Part shown: piece by piece, positions 47,076 to 55,904 of the stretch | Layout of the letters: the number at the start of each line of letters is the position of its first letter | Position numbering within the stretch: position 1 is the first letter of the stretch | Assembly: GCA_963802415.1 (NCBI GenBank) | Contig: CAWDIH010000002.1 | Coordinates: forward strand, 62,001-126,000 | Reading direction: 5' to 3' | From: DATAES01 sp963802415 | GTDB lineage: Bacteria > Actinomycetota > Acidimicrobiia > Acidimicrobiales > JACDCH01 | DNA: 64,000 nt | Program-made: the position numbers and the translations under genes | Notes under the pieces: generated by a model | The model's input: the letters and a program-made list of their open reading frames with translations, nothing else | Told to the model about the DNA's origin: nothing | Databases searched by the model: none

Positions 47076-47188
47076 TGAAGGTCAAGCCGAGCGTCAAGAA
47101 GATGTGTGACAAGTGCAAGGTCATCCGCCGCCACGGTCGTGTGATGGTCATCTGTCAGAACCCGCGCCACAAGCAGCGGCAGGGATAG
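47075..47188 (+). CDS. rpmJ: Ribosomal protein bL36
   Basis: 37 residues. MKVKPSVKKMCDKCKVIRR with CDKC, a third Cys in VICQNPRHK and the usual His: the zinc-binding form. ATG overlaps the infA stop (TGATG). Confidence 0.97.
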   Translation: MKVKPSVKKMCDKCKVIRRHGRVMVICQNPRHKQRQG

Positions 47189-47203
47189 GGAGCGCAATAC
47201 CTC

Positions 47204-47581
47204 ATGGCACGTATCGCCGGCGTCGACATTCCCCGCGAGAAGCGGTTGGAGATCAGCCTCACCTACATCTTCGGCATCGGTCGCACGATGTCGCACCAGA
47301 TCATCGACGAGCTCGGGCTGAACCCCGACACCCGCGTGCGCGATCTCACCGACGAGGAGGTCAACCGCATCCGCAACTACGTCGACTCGAACCTCAAGGT
47401 CGAGGGCGACCTGCGCCGCGACATCCAGCAGGACATCAAGCGGAAGATGGAGATCGGCTGCTACCAGGGCCTGCGCCATCGGCGCGGCCTGCCCGTCCAC
47501 GGGCAGCGCACCCAGACCAACGCCCGCACCCGGAAGGGACCGAAGAAGACGGTGGCCGGCAAGAAGAAGGCGCGCAAGTAA
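47204..47581 (+). CDS. rpsM: Ribosomal protein uS13
   Basis: 125 residues. ARIAGVDIPREKRLEISLTY and RGLPVHGQRTQTNARTRKGP are diagnostic. Overlaps rpsK by one base. Confidence 0.97.
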   Translation: MARIAGVDIPREKRLEISLTYIFGIGRTMSHQIIDELGLNPDTRVRDLTDEEVNRIRNYVDSNLKVEGDLRRDIQQDIKRKMEIGCYQGLRHRRGLPVHGQRTQTNARTRKGPKKTVAGKKKARK

Positions 47582-47979
47582 TGGCGAAGCCGAAGCCGGG
47601 CGGTCGGCGGCCCCGCAAGCGCGAACGCAAGAACGTCGCCTACGGCATCGCGCACATAAAGAGCTCGTTCAACAACACGATCGTCTCCATCACCGACCAG
47701 GACGGCAACGTCCTCGCGTGGGCGTCCGCCGGCAACGTCGGTTTCAAGGGCTCCCGCAAGTCGACGCCCTTCGCGGCGCAGATGGCGGCCGAGCAGTGCG
47801 CCCGGCGCGCGATGGAGCACGGCGTGCGCAAGGTCGATGTCGTCGTGAAAGGGCCGGGCTCCGGTCGCGAGACGGCGATTCGTTCATTGCAGAATGCCGG
47901 CATCGAGGTGACCGGCATCAAGGATGTGACCCCTGTGCCGCACAACGGCTGCCGTCCTCCGAAGCGGAGGCGCGTGTAA
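47581..47979 (+). CDS. rpsK: Ribosomal protein uS11
   Basis: 132 residues. AHIKSSFNNTIVSITDQDGN and DVTPVPHNGCRPPKRRRV are conserved. Overlaps rpsD by one base (TAATG). Confidence 0.97.
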   Translation: MAKPKPGGRRPRKRERKNVAYGIAHIKSSFNNTIVSITDQDGNVLAWASAGNVGFKGSRKSTPFAAQMAAEQCARRAMEHGVRKVDVVVKGPGSGRETAIRSLQNAGIEVTGIKDVTPVPHNGCRPPKRRRV

Positions 47980-48605
47980 TGGCTCGATACACCGGTCCCG
48001 TGTGCCGGCTCTGCCGGCGTGAGCGCATGAAGCTGTACCTGAAGGGTGCCAAGTGCGACACGATGAAGTGTCCGATCGAGCGCCGGCCGTACCCGCCGGG
48101 TGAAGCAGGCCGCAACCGGCAGCGCCAAGGCTCCGAGTACTTGCTGCAGCTGCGCGAGAAGCAGAAGGCTCGTCGCATCTACGGGCTGATGGAGAAGCAG
48201 TTCAGCCGGACGTATCAGGAAGCGAACCGTCGCCAGGGTGTGACCGGTGAGAACCTGCTGCAGCTGCTCGAGCTGCGCCTCGACAACGTGGTCTTCCGGG
48301 CCGGCTGGGGTTCGAGCCGTGCCCAGGCCCGCCAGTTCGTGCGCCACGGCCACGTCGCCGTGAACGGTCGCCGCGTCACGATCCCGAGCTACACCGTCCG
48401 CAAGGACGACGTCGTCACGCTCCGCGACAAGGCGCGTTCGATGATCGTCGTCCGCCACAACATCGACACGCTCGACCGGCAGACGCCAGCGTGGCTCGAG
48501 ACCGGCGAAGGCGGCGCCCAAGTCACGGTTCGCGAGCTTCCAGCGCGGGCGCAGATCGACGTGCCGGTGCGCGAACAGCTCATTGTCGAGCTCTACTCCA
48601 AGTAG
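47979..48605 (+). CDS. rpsD: Ribosomal protein uS4, zinc-binding type
   Basis: 208 residues. ARYTGPVCRLCRRERMKL with CRLC and KCDTMKC forms the N-terminal zinc knuckle. The S4 RNA-binding domain includes RLDNVVFRAGWGSSRAQARQ. Confidence 0.97.
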   Translation: MARYTGPVCRLCRRERMKLYLKGAKCDTMKCPIERRPYPPGEAGRNRQRQGSEYLLQLREKQKARRIYGLMEKQFSRTYQEANRRQGVTGENLLQLLELRLDNVVFRAGWGSSRAQARQFVRHGHVAVNGRRVTIPSYTVRKDDVVTLRDKARSMIVVRHNIDTLDRQTPAWLETGEGGAQVTVRELPARAQIDVPVREQLIVELYSK

Positions 48606-48636
48606 CAGTCCCCCTTTCCCGCGAGGTACCACACCC

Positions 48637-49584
48637 ATGCTGGTCATCCAACGACCGACCGTCGAATCGATCGACGAGCAGGTCGGGAACCGTCAGCGGT
48701 TCTCGATCAGCCCGCTCGAGCCCGGCTTCGGGCACACACTCGGCAACTCGTTGCGCCGCACTCTGCTCTCGTCGATCCCCGGTGCGGCTGTCACGCAGGT
48801 GCGCTTCGACGACGCGCTCCACGAGTTCACGACCATCAAGGGCGTGACCGAGGACGTCACCGACATCCTGCTGAACCTCAAGGACCTCGTCCTGCAGGTG
48901 TACAGCGAGGAGCAAGTCACGCTCCGTCTCGACGCCAAGGCCTCCGGGGCGAACACCGACGTCACCGCCGCTGACATCCAGCCGCATGCGGACGTCGACA
49001 TCCTCAACCCCGATCTCCACATCGCGACACTGGCGACCGGTGCACGGCTCGCCATCGACATCACAGTGAGCAAGGGTCGCGGGTACGTGTCGGCCGAGCG
49101 CAACAAGACGTCGTCGACCATCGGCGTGATCCCGGTCGACTCCATCTTCTCGCCGGTGCGACGGGTCGCTTTCGAAGTCGAGCCCACTCGTGTGGAGCAG
49201 GACACGAACTACGACCGGCTCATCCTCGATATCGAGACGGACGGCTCCATCACTCCACGCGAGTCGCTCGCTTCGGCCGGCGCCACGCTCACATCGCTGG
49301 TCGAGCTCGTCCGCGACATGAGCGAGGAGCCCCAGGGTCTCGAGCTCGGCGAGGTTTCCACCGTCACCGCGGGCTCGCCCGACCTCGAGCTGCCGATCGA
49401 GGATCTCGATCTCTCCGAGCGTCCGCGCAACTGCCTGAAGCGCGCCCAGGTCAACACGATCGGCGAACTGCTCCTCAAGACCGACGACGACCTCCTTGCC
49501 ATAACGAACTTCGGCCAGAAGTCGCTCGACGAGGTGAAGGCGAAGCTCGACGAACGCGGCTTGCAGCTGCGGATCAAGGAGTAG
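48637..49584 (+). CDS. rpoA: RNA polymerase alpha subunit
   Basis: 315 residues. The N-terminal domain includes FSISPLEPGFGHTLGNSLRR and RVEQDTNYDRLILDIETDG. The C-terminal domain (LSERPRNCLKRAQVNTIGEL, NFGQKSLDEVKAKL) binds UP elements and activators. The ATG at 48637 matches the family start MLVIQRP. Confidence 0.97.
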   Translation: MLVIQRPTVESIDEQVGNRQRFSISPLEPGFGHTLGNSLRRTLLSSIPGAAVTQVRFDDALHEFTTIKGVTEDVTDILLNLKDLVLQVYSEEQVTLRLDAKASGANTDVTAADIQPHADVDILNPDLHIATLATGARLAIDITVSKGRGYVSAERNKTSSTIGVIPVDSIFSPVRRVAFEVEPTRVEQDTNYDRLILDIETDGSITPRESLASAGATLTSLVELVRDMSEEPQGLELGEVSTVTAGSPDLELPIEDLDLSERPRNCLKRAQVNTIGELLLKTDDDLLAITNFGQKSLDEVKAKLDERGLQLRIKE

Positions 49585-49593
49585 GAAGCCGCA

Positions 49594-49965
49594 ATGCCCG
49601 CACGTCCGCGCAGGTCCCGCCGGTTCGGCGGCGACTCCGCGCACCAACGGCTGATGATGGCGAACCTCGTCGCGTCGCTCGTCGCGGCAGAGGCGCTGGT
49701 GACGACCGAGGCCAAGGCCAAGGCATTGCGTCCCGTGGCCGAGAAGGTGATCACGAAGGCGAAGCGTGCGTCGCTCGATCCCGAGCAGCGCCTCCACCAG
49801 CTCCGTCAAGTGCAGTCGTACCTTGGCGACCGTGAGATGACGGCGAAGCTGTTCGACGAGATCGGCCCGCGCTACGTGGACCGCAACGGTGGCTACACCC
49901 GCATCCTCAAACTCGGTCCGCGCCACGGCGACAACGCACCGATGGCGCGCATCGAGCTCGTCTGA
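49594..49965 (+). CDS. rplQ: Ribosomal protein bL17
   Basis: 123 residues. RRFGGDSAHQRLMMANLVAS and GGYTRILKLGPRHGDNAPMA are typical. Last gene of the alpha operon; no strong terminator is visible in the 63 bp before the convergent FN3 gene. Confidence 0.97.
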   Translation: MPARPRRSRRFGGDSAHQRLMMANLVASLVAAEALVTTEAKAKALRPVAEKVITKAKRASLDPEQRLHQLRQVQSYLGDREMTAKLFDEIGPRYVDRNGGYTRILKLGPRHGDNAPMARIELV

Positions 49966-50028
49966 CGCGAGGTCCTACCGCCCGCAGCGAACGAAACCGC
50001 GCGCCTCGACCTGCCGAACCGACCGCTC

Positions 50029-50613
50029 TCATGCTTCCTGAGGCAGATCGGACGGAGTCGGAGGAGCGGCAGGAGCGGTCTTGCGCCTGCGGAAGAAGAA
50101 CACACCCCCGGCGGCGAGTGCGGCGAGGACCACTAGACCGCCTGCCCAAATCCGCTTGCTCTTGTACCAGGTGAAGCCAGCTGCCTTCGGCGTCACAGCC
50201 TTCGATGCGAACGAGGCCTTGCTCGTCGCCCCCTGGGCGTCGATCGCCGTGACCTTGAACGTGTACTTCGCCTTGTTGTGCAGCCCAGTCACTGTCGCCG
50301 TGGTCGCGGGGGCATCCACCGTGACCGGTGGCTGCGCCACGGTGCCCCGGTACGGCGTGACCTCGTATTTGGCGGCCGGTGGGGCGCCCTGCTTGGCTGA
50401 GGCCTTCCAGGTCACCCGCGCTTTTTCGTTGCCGGCGGTCACCGAGGTGATCGTCGGCGCCCCGGGCCCTGTGGGCTGCGTCGTCGGGGCTGCGGGCTTC
50501 GTCGTGGGTGGCGCGGATTGCGCCCCCGCTAGCGTCGCGAGCAGCACGACGAGAACTCCGGCGCATACCGCGCCGGCTATGGCTCCCAACGAACGATGGC
50601 GTAGCCGTTTCAC
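50029..50613 (-). CDS. FN3-domain membrane-anchored protein
   Basis: 194 residues. Signal-like N-terminus (basic start, hydrophobic stretch about 9-28, cleavage near AGAQSAP), Pro/Thr-rich linker, one fibronectin type III domain (about 45-138: PGAPTITSVTAGNEKARVTW to SFASKAVTP), then a transmembrane helix near 152-172 followed by an FFRRRK stop-transfer signal. GTG at 50613 has a GGGGGG ribosome site; the longer frame is rejected. Probably surface-exposed; function unknown. Confidence 0.8.
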   Translation of the reverse strand: MKRLRHRSLGAIAGAVCAGVLVVLLATLAGAQSAPPTTKPAAPTTQPTGPGAPTITSVTAGNEKARVTWKASAKQGAPPAAKYEVTPYRGTVAQPPVTVDAPATTATVTGLHNKAKYTFKVTAIDAQGATSKASFASKAVTPKAAGFTWYKSKRIWAGGLVVLAALAAGGVFFFRRRKTAPAAPPTPSDLPQEA

Positions 50614-50740
50614 GGTTCCCCCCTCTGGCCGCACCCCGGCGCAGCGGACCGACTGCCACGATAGGTGGCGAACAGGCGCCGGTTGGCGCGACCTCGTCGC
50701 AGATGACGGTCCCACGGAACGTGGGTAGGTTCCGGCAGCG

Positions 50741-51550
50741 GTGACGCTGTTCGACGACCTGGAGCGAGCGGACGACCAGACGACTGCCGCCGCGGCGGCG
50801 CAGGTGCGGGTCCGGGCCACGGTGGCCTATGACGGCACCGGCTTCGCCGGCTTCGCTCCGCAGAAATCCGGCCGGCCCACGGTCGGTGGGACACTCGCCG
50901 ATGCCATCGAGCGGGTGCTCGGACAACCGGTCGAACTGACGTGCGCCGGGCGCACCGACGCCGGTGTTCACGCCTGGGGACAGGTCGTGAGCTTCGACTG
51001 CGACCATGCCCGGCTCGACACCGTCACCCTCGAGCGAGCGGTGAACAAGATGCTCCGGCCCGTGATCGCGATCCGCGACGTGCGCGCCGTAAACCACGAA
51101 TTCGATGCGCGATTTTCCGCGAAGAGTCGCCGTTACCGGTACACGATCCTCAACCAGACTGCACCTTCGCCGTTCCTCGCCGCGACGTCCTGGTGGGTCG
51201 ATCGGCCCCTCGATCTCGCGGGAATGCGCCTCGCATGCGATCCCTTGATCGGCGAGCACGACTTCAGCTCGTTCTGCCGCCGTCCCTCGCCGGAGGCGAC
51301 GCTGGTTCGGCGAGTGATCGATGCGAGATGGGACGCTGCCGACGACGACGACTTCCGGCTGCAGTTCTGGATCGAGGCCAATGCCTTCTGTCAACAGATG
51401 GTGCGGTCGATCGTCGGGACGATGGTCGACGTCGGGCTCGGCCGGCGCCGTGCCGGCGATGTGTCGGGCGTCCTGCGTGCCCTCGACCGGTCGAAGGCCG
51501 GCAATCTCGCGCCACCTCATGGCCTGTGCCTGTGGGAAGTGTCTTACTGA
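50741..51550 (+). CDS. truA: tRNA pseudouridine(38-40) synthase TruA
   Basis: 269 residues. Catalytic Asp in CAGRTDAGVHA, with VAYDGTGFAGFAPQ and SRRYRYTILNQ. A 25-residue N-terminal extension precedes the fold; GTG start. The standard position after rplQ in Actinomycetota, here separated by the FN3 gene. Confidence 0.95.
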   Translation: MTLFDDLERADDQTTAAAAAQVRVRATVAYDGTGFAGFAPQKSGRPTVGGTLADAIERVLGQPVELTCAGRTDAGVHAWGQVVSFDCDHARLDTVTLERAVNKMLRPVIAIRDVRAVNHEFDARFSAKSRRYRYTILNQTAPSPFLAATSWWVDRPLDLAGMRLACDPLIGEHDFSSFCRRPSPEATLVRRVIDARWDAADDDDFRLQFWIEANAFCQQMVRSIVGTMVDVGLGRRRAGDVSGVLRALDRSKAGNLAPPHGLCLWEVSY

Positions 51551-51577
51551 GGGCAGGAATGCACAACTAGTTTGCCT

Positions 51578-51589
51578 GGTTACATAACC
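51578..51589. promoter_or_regulatory. Inverted repeat upstream of the MarR gene
   Basis: GGTTA-CA-TAACC, a perfect 12-bp palindrome ending 2 bp before the GTG. MarR proteins commonly bind such short palindromes and repress their own operon. Confidence 0.5.
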
Positions 51590-51591
51590 TG

Positions 51592-52044
51592 GTGAACAAT
51601 ATGGGCATGACGGAGACGATGGACGACCGGGCGGTGCTGGCCAGCAGGGTTCGGTTGGCGCTGGTCCCGCTGTCGAGGCAGTTGCGTCAGCAGAACATCG
51701 ATCTCACCGCGACGCAGGCATCCGCGCTCGCCACGATCAGCCGCCGCCAACCGCTCACTGTCGGTGACCTCGCCAAGGCCGAGCACGTGTCGTCGCCGAT
51801 GATCACCAAGGTGGTGCGGGGCCTCGAAGCGGCCGGCCTCGTCCGCAAGGAGGTCGACCCCGTCGATCGGAGAGTTTCACTACTGTCGCTGACGAGCGAC
51901 GGCACGAAACGCCTCGAGCGCAGTCGTACTCGCAAGAACGCGTGGCTCGCCAAGCGCCTCCGTTCCCTCGAAGCGTCGGAGATCGCCGCACTGGAGGCAG
52001 CCATCCCCGTCCTGGAACGGCTCACAGCCGAACCAAACGGATGA
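51592..52044 (+). CDS. MarR-family transcriptional regulator
   Basis: 150 residues. The winged helix is at about 40-105: LTATQASALATISRRQPLTV, LAKAEHVSSPMITKVVRGLE (recognition helix) and DPVDRRVSLLSLT (wing). Starts at GTG 51592, ATG 51601 and ATG 51607 are all possible. It overlaps the transporter gene by 4 bp (ATGA), so it probably controls that pump. Confidence 0.93.
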   Translation: MNNMGMTETMDDRAVLASRVRLALVPLSRQLRQQNIDLTATQASALATISRRQPLTVGDLAKAEHVSSPMITKVVRGLEAAGLVRKEVDPVDRRVSLLSLTSDGTKRLERSRTRKNAWLAKRLRSLEASEIAALEAAIPVLERLTAEPNG

Positions 52045-53307
52045 CGCGACTCAAGGTCGCGACCAGGGAGACGTTCCGTTCTCTGCGGGTCCGCAACTTC
52101 CGCATCTTCTTCATCGGACAAGCCATCAGTCAGGTCGGCACCTGGTTGCAGTTCATCGCCCAGGCGCTGCTGGTTCTCCAGCTGACCGACTCCGGCGTCG
52201 CGCTGGGGCTCGTCACGGCCTTCCAGTTCCTGCCGGTGCTCGTGTTCGGCGCATGGGCGGGCGTGATCTCGGACCGCGTCGACAAGCGCCGGCTGATGCT
52301 GATCACGCAGACGGCGATGATGGTCTTCGCGCTCGCGCTCGGGCTGTTCGTGCTGAGCGGCCACATCAGCGTCGTCGGCGTCTTCGTGCTCGCCGCGCTG
52401 ACAGGTACCGCGAACGCGTTCGACAATCCATCGAGACGGGTGATGATCACTGAGCTCGTTGGAGACACTGAGATGGCGAACGCGGTGAGCCTGAACGAGC
52501 GCGCTGCTCACCGGATCACGGGTGGTCGGTCCGGCGCTCGCGGCTTGGCTCATCAACGGCGTCGGCATTGGGTGGTGTTTCGTCGCCAACGCGGCGTCGT
52601 TCATCGCGATGCTCGTCGCACTCGTGATGATCCATCCGGCGGACCTCCACGTGAACGAGAGGATCGCGAAGGAGAAGGGCCAGATCGTCGAAGGCCTTCG
52701 GTACGTGTGGCGCAACGACGACCTCCGCCTTGCCGTCGTGCTGATGGGTGTCGTCGCAACGTTGTCGTTCAACTGGCAGGTGTTGCTGCCGCTGCTCGCC
52801 GAGCACGAGTTCCACGGCAACGGAAGTACCTACGCCTTCATCACGACGGTGTTCAGCGTCGGTTCGCTGGTTGGGTCGCTGCTCATCGCCCGCCGCAAGA
52901 CGATGGACAACCGGCTCCTGGCGCGAGCAAGCGTCGGTCTCGGCGTCGCCAGCTTCCTGGTCGCACTGGCCCCGAGCGTGCCTGCGGCAGCGATCACGGG
53001 AGCACTTGCCGGTGCAACCGGCATCGCCTTCCTGTCGGCCACGATGACCTCCTTGCAGCTCCAGTCGATCCCCGTCATGCGAGGCCGGGTGATGGCGCTG
53101 TACTCCATCCTCTTCCTCGGCTCCACGCCGATCGGCGGTCCCCTCACGGGGTGGATCGCCCAAGCCTTCGGCACCCGATGGTCCATCGCGATGGGCGCCG
53201 CCGCCGCACTTGCGAGTGGCGTTGCGGGTCTGTACGTGCTGCGCCGGCGGGCGAGCACGGCAGAGGCGGTCGAGCCCGAGCACGCCCTGCTCGAGGCGGC
53301 TGCATAG
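52041..53307 (+). CDS. MFS transporter (MFS_3 type), one frameshift
   Basis: About 421 residues and 12 helices once an extra G at 52497 is removed; NSALLTGSRVVGPALAAWL then reads through where the raw frame gives NERAAHRITGG. SLRVRNFRIFFIGQAISQVG, the loop DRVDKRRLM and GRVMALYSILFLGSTPIGGP are typical of the enterobactin/macrolide exporter-like MFS_3 group. Likely a drug or metabolite efflux pump regulated by the upstream MarR protein. Confidence 0.9.
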
Positions 53308-53326
53308 CAGGTCAGGGGCTCGTCAC

Positions 53327-53356
53327 TTGCCCGTGACGGGCCCGGACCCGTAGCAT
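53327..53356 (+). promoter_or_regulatory. Promoter of rplM-rpsI
   Basis: TTGCCC (53327-53332), 18-bp spacer, TAGCAT (53351-53356). The same TTGCCC hexamer and 18-bp spacing occur before rpsL. Confidence 0.6.
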
Positions 53357-53425
53357 CGTCCGTCGCCTCTGCGCGCCGTCGCGCCGCCGAGCCGTAGTGG
53401 AATTCATACGAGAAGGATCACCCGC

Positions 53426-53875
53426 GTGCCGACGTTCACCCCGAAGCCGACCGACATCCAGCGTGCATGGCACGTCGTGGATGCCGACGGTCTCGTGCTC
53501 GGCCGCGTCGCCACTGAGGTGGCCCGCGTCCTGCGGGGCAAGCACAAGCCGATCTTCGCCCCACACGTCGACACCGGCGATCACGTGATCGTGATCAACG
53601 CCGACAAGATCGTCCTCACCGCGGGCAAGGCCGACAAGAAGATCGTGCGTCGCCACTCCGGTTATCCCGGAGGGCTCAAGGAGCAGACCTACGCGGAGCT
53701 GCTCGCGGCCAGGCCCACGCAGGCCGTCCGTCGGACAGTGCGGGGGATGCTCCCGAAGAACCGGCTCGGGAGCCGGATGCTGCTGAAGCTGAAGGTGTAC
53801 GCCGGCCCGACTCATCCGCACGCAGCGCAACAGCCCCAGCCGCTCGTCCTCGAAGCGGCCCGCCGTCGTTCGTAG
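53426..53875 (+). CDS. rplM: Ribosomal protein uL13
   Basis: 149 residues. RAWHVVDADGLVLGRVATEV, GDHVIVINADKIVLTAGKA and RTVRGMLPKNRLG are conserved. GTG start with GAGAAGGA ribosome site. Confidence 0.97.
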   Translation: MPTFTPKPTDIQRAWHVVDADGLVLGRVATEVARVLRGKHKPIFAPHVDTGDHVIVINADKIVLTAGKADKKIVRRHSGYPGGLKEQTYAELLAARPTQAVRRTVRGMLPKNRLGSRMLLKLKVYAGPTHPHAAQQPQPLVLEAARRRS

Positions 53876-53893
53876 GAGTCAGGAGTCGTACTC

Positions 53894-54310
53894 GTGCCCA
53901 AACCCCCGACCACCGTCAAGAACGCGCCGCTGGTACTGACCACCGGACGGCGCAAGGCGGCGATCGCCCGCGTGTGGATCCGTGCGGGCAGCGGTGAGAT
54001 CAAGGTCAACGGCCGCGACGTGGTCGACTACTTCCCTGCGGCGACCCACCGGCAGCTGCTGGCCGAGCCGCTGCGGGTGAGCGAGACCTCCGACGTGTAC
54101 GACGTGTACGCCACCATCACGGGCGGCGGAACGACCGGCCAGGCCGGCGCGCTGCGACTCGGCATTGCCCGCGCGCTCGCCGAGCTCGACGACGAGCTGC
54201 GGCCGTCGCTCAAGAAGGCCGGGTTCCTCACCCGCGATGCACGCGAGAAGGAGTCGAAGAAGTACGGCCTCAAGAAGGCCAGAAAGGCTCCCCAATACTC
54301 CAAGCGCTGA
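53894..54310 (+). CDS. rpsI: Ribosomal protein uS9
   Basis: 138 residues. TTGRRKAAIARVWIRAGSGE, GGGTTGQAGALRLGIARAL and the universal C-terminus RKAPQYSKR, whose Arg contacts P-site tRNA. GTG start. Confidence 0.97.
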   Translation: MPKPPTTVKNAPLVLTTGRRKAAIARVWIRAGSGEIKVNGRDVVDYFPAATHRQLLAEPLRVSETSDVYDVYATITGGGTTGQAGALRLGIARALAELDDELRPSLKKAGFLTRDAREKESKKYGLKKARKAPQYSKR

Positions 54311-54551
54311 TGCGCCTGCAGCCGCTCCACGTCCGACGACCGTGCCCGTGGCCGCCGTGCGCCCACCTTGATGCACATTGTCTGCTGAGCCACGGAAATG
54401 CGTGGCTCAGTCGACACAGATCGTGCCGCGCTCGTGTCCGTGTCGACTCAGCCACGCAAACGGTGGCTCACCCGACACAGACCCAACCGACCTGTTTGCG
54501 CAGGAGGAGGGCGACGGCCTGCGCGATCGGTTTGCGTGGGTGGGAAAAACG
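54311..54551. repeat. Hairpin-rich spacer between rpsI and glmM
   Basis: No gene. CTGAGCCACG (54385-54394) pairs perfectly with CGTGGCTCAG (54401-54410). Variants GTGGCTCAGTCGACACAGA, TGTCGACTCAGCCACG and GTGGCTCACCCGACACAGA follow in alternating orientation up to about 54484. ATGCACATTGT just upstream recalls the GTGCATCAGCCACA hairpins. Probably the rpsI terminator region; a glmM promoter was not clear. Confidence 0.55.
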
Positions 54552-55892
54552 GTGACGCTTCGGTTCGGGACTGACGGGGTTCGGGGGGTTGCCAACCTCG
54601 ACCTCACGCCGGAGCTGGTGGTCGCGCTCGGTCGGGCGGCGGCGCGGGTGATCGGCGTCGATCGGTTCGTCGTTGGCCGCGACACACGCATCTCCGGACC
54701 TTCACTCGAAGCCGCGCTCACCGCGGGCCTGACCGCGGAAGGAACCACTGTCGGCACGCTCGGCGTCGTGCCGACACCGGTGGTGGCCTGGACGGCGGCG
54801 ACTTCCGGGGCGGCCGGAGCGATGATCTCCGCGTCGCACAATCGATACCCCGACAACGGGATCAAGCTCTTCAGTCCAGGCGGACGCAAGCTCGACGACG
54901 AGGTGGAGGCCGCTCTGGAGGCGACGCTCGATGTGCTGGTGCAAGGACGTCGCGAGCAGGACTCGTCGCCCACGGGCGACGCGATCGGAACGGTCGAAGC
55001 CACCCCCGAGCACCTGCTCGCCTACGCCGAGAGCGTCGAGCAGTCGATCGAAGGTCGGGACCTCGACGGGTTGCGTCTCGTGGTCGACTGCGCCAACGGG
55101 TCGGCGACGACCATCGCCCCGCACGTGCTCCGCCGCCTCGGCGCTCGCGTCTTCGTGCTCCATGCCGACCCCAATGGCACCAACATCAACGAGGGTTGTG
55201 GCTCGACCCACCCGGGCGATCTCCAACGCGCTGTGGTCGAGCGCGGCGCCGATGCCGGGCTCGCGTTCGACGGTGACGCCGACCGCGTTCTGGCCGTCGA
55301 CCGCAACGGTGCGTTGGTGGACGGCGACCAGATCATCGCCGTCAACGCCGTCGACCTGCACGAACGCGGACGGCTTCGCAGTGACACCGTGGTCGTGACA
55401 GTGATGAGCAACCTCGGCTTTCGTCTCGCCATGAACGAGCGCGGTATCGCGGTCGTGGAGACACCTGTCGGCGACCGCTTCGTCCTCGACGCGCTCGAAG
55501 CGGGTGGCTACGCGCTCGGCGGCGAGCAGTCGGGTCACGTCGTGTTCCCCGACCTCGCCACCACCGGGGACGGTTTGCTGACCGCGGTGCAACTGCTCGA
55601 CGCGATGAACCGCGCGGACAAGGATCTGGACGATCTGGCGTCGGTGATGACACGGCTCCCGCAGGTGCTTCGCAATGTTCGCGTCACATCGAGCCTCGCA
55701 GAGGATCTAGACGCTCGGATCGCGGCAGACATCGCGTCGGCTCGTGCCGAGCTCGGCGACCACGGTCGCGTCCTTGTTCGACGCAGTGGCACCGAGCCCC
55801 TCGTGCGGGTGATGGTCGAGGCATTGACGGCGGAGATGGCTGACGCTGTAGCCGAACGACTCGCAGAAGCCGTCACCGCGGCCGCGTCGTAG
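54552..55892 (+). CDS. glmM: Phosphoglucosamine mutase
   Basis: 446 residues, family length. Interconverts glucosamine-6-P and glucosamine-1-P for UDP-GlcNAc. FGTDGVRGVANLDLTPEL at the start, the phosphoserine loop GAMISASHNRYPDNGIKLF, metal loop FDGDADRVLAVD, and the phosphate-binding RRSGTEPLVRVMVE are intact. GTG at 54552 chosen because upstream codons run through the repeat spacer. glmS follows 12 bp later. Confidence 0.95.
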   Translation: MTLRFGTDGVRGVANLDLTPELVVALGRAAARVIGVDRFVVGRDTRISGPSLEAALTAGLTAEGTTVGTLGVVPTPVVAWTAATSGAAGAMISASHNRYPDNGIKLFSPGGRKLDDEVEAALEATLDVLVQGRREQDSSPTGDAIGTVEATPEHLLAYAESVEQSIEGRDLDGLRLVVDCANGSATTIAPHVLRRLGARVFVLHADPNGTNINEGCGSTHPGDLQRAVVERGADAGLAFDGDADRVLAVDRNGALVDGDQIIAVNAVDLHERGRLRSDTVVVTVMSNLGFRLAMNERGIAVVETPVGDRFVLDALEAGGYALGGEQSGHVVFPDLATTGDGLLTAVQLLDAMNRADKDLDDLASVMTRLPQVLRNVRVTSSLAEDLDARIAADIASARAELGDHGRVLVRRSGTEPLVRVMVEALTAEMADAVAERLAEAVTAAAS

Positions 55893-55904
55893 ACTCGTCC
55901 TCTT

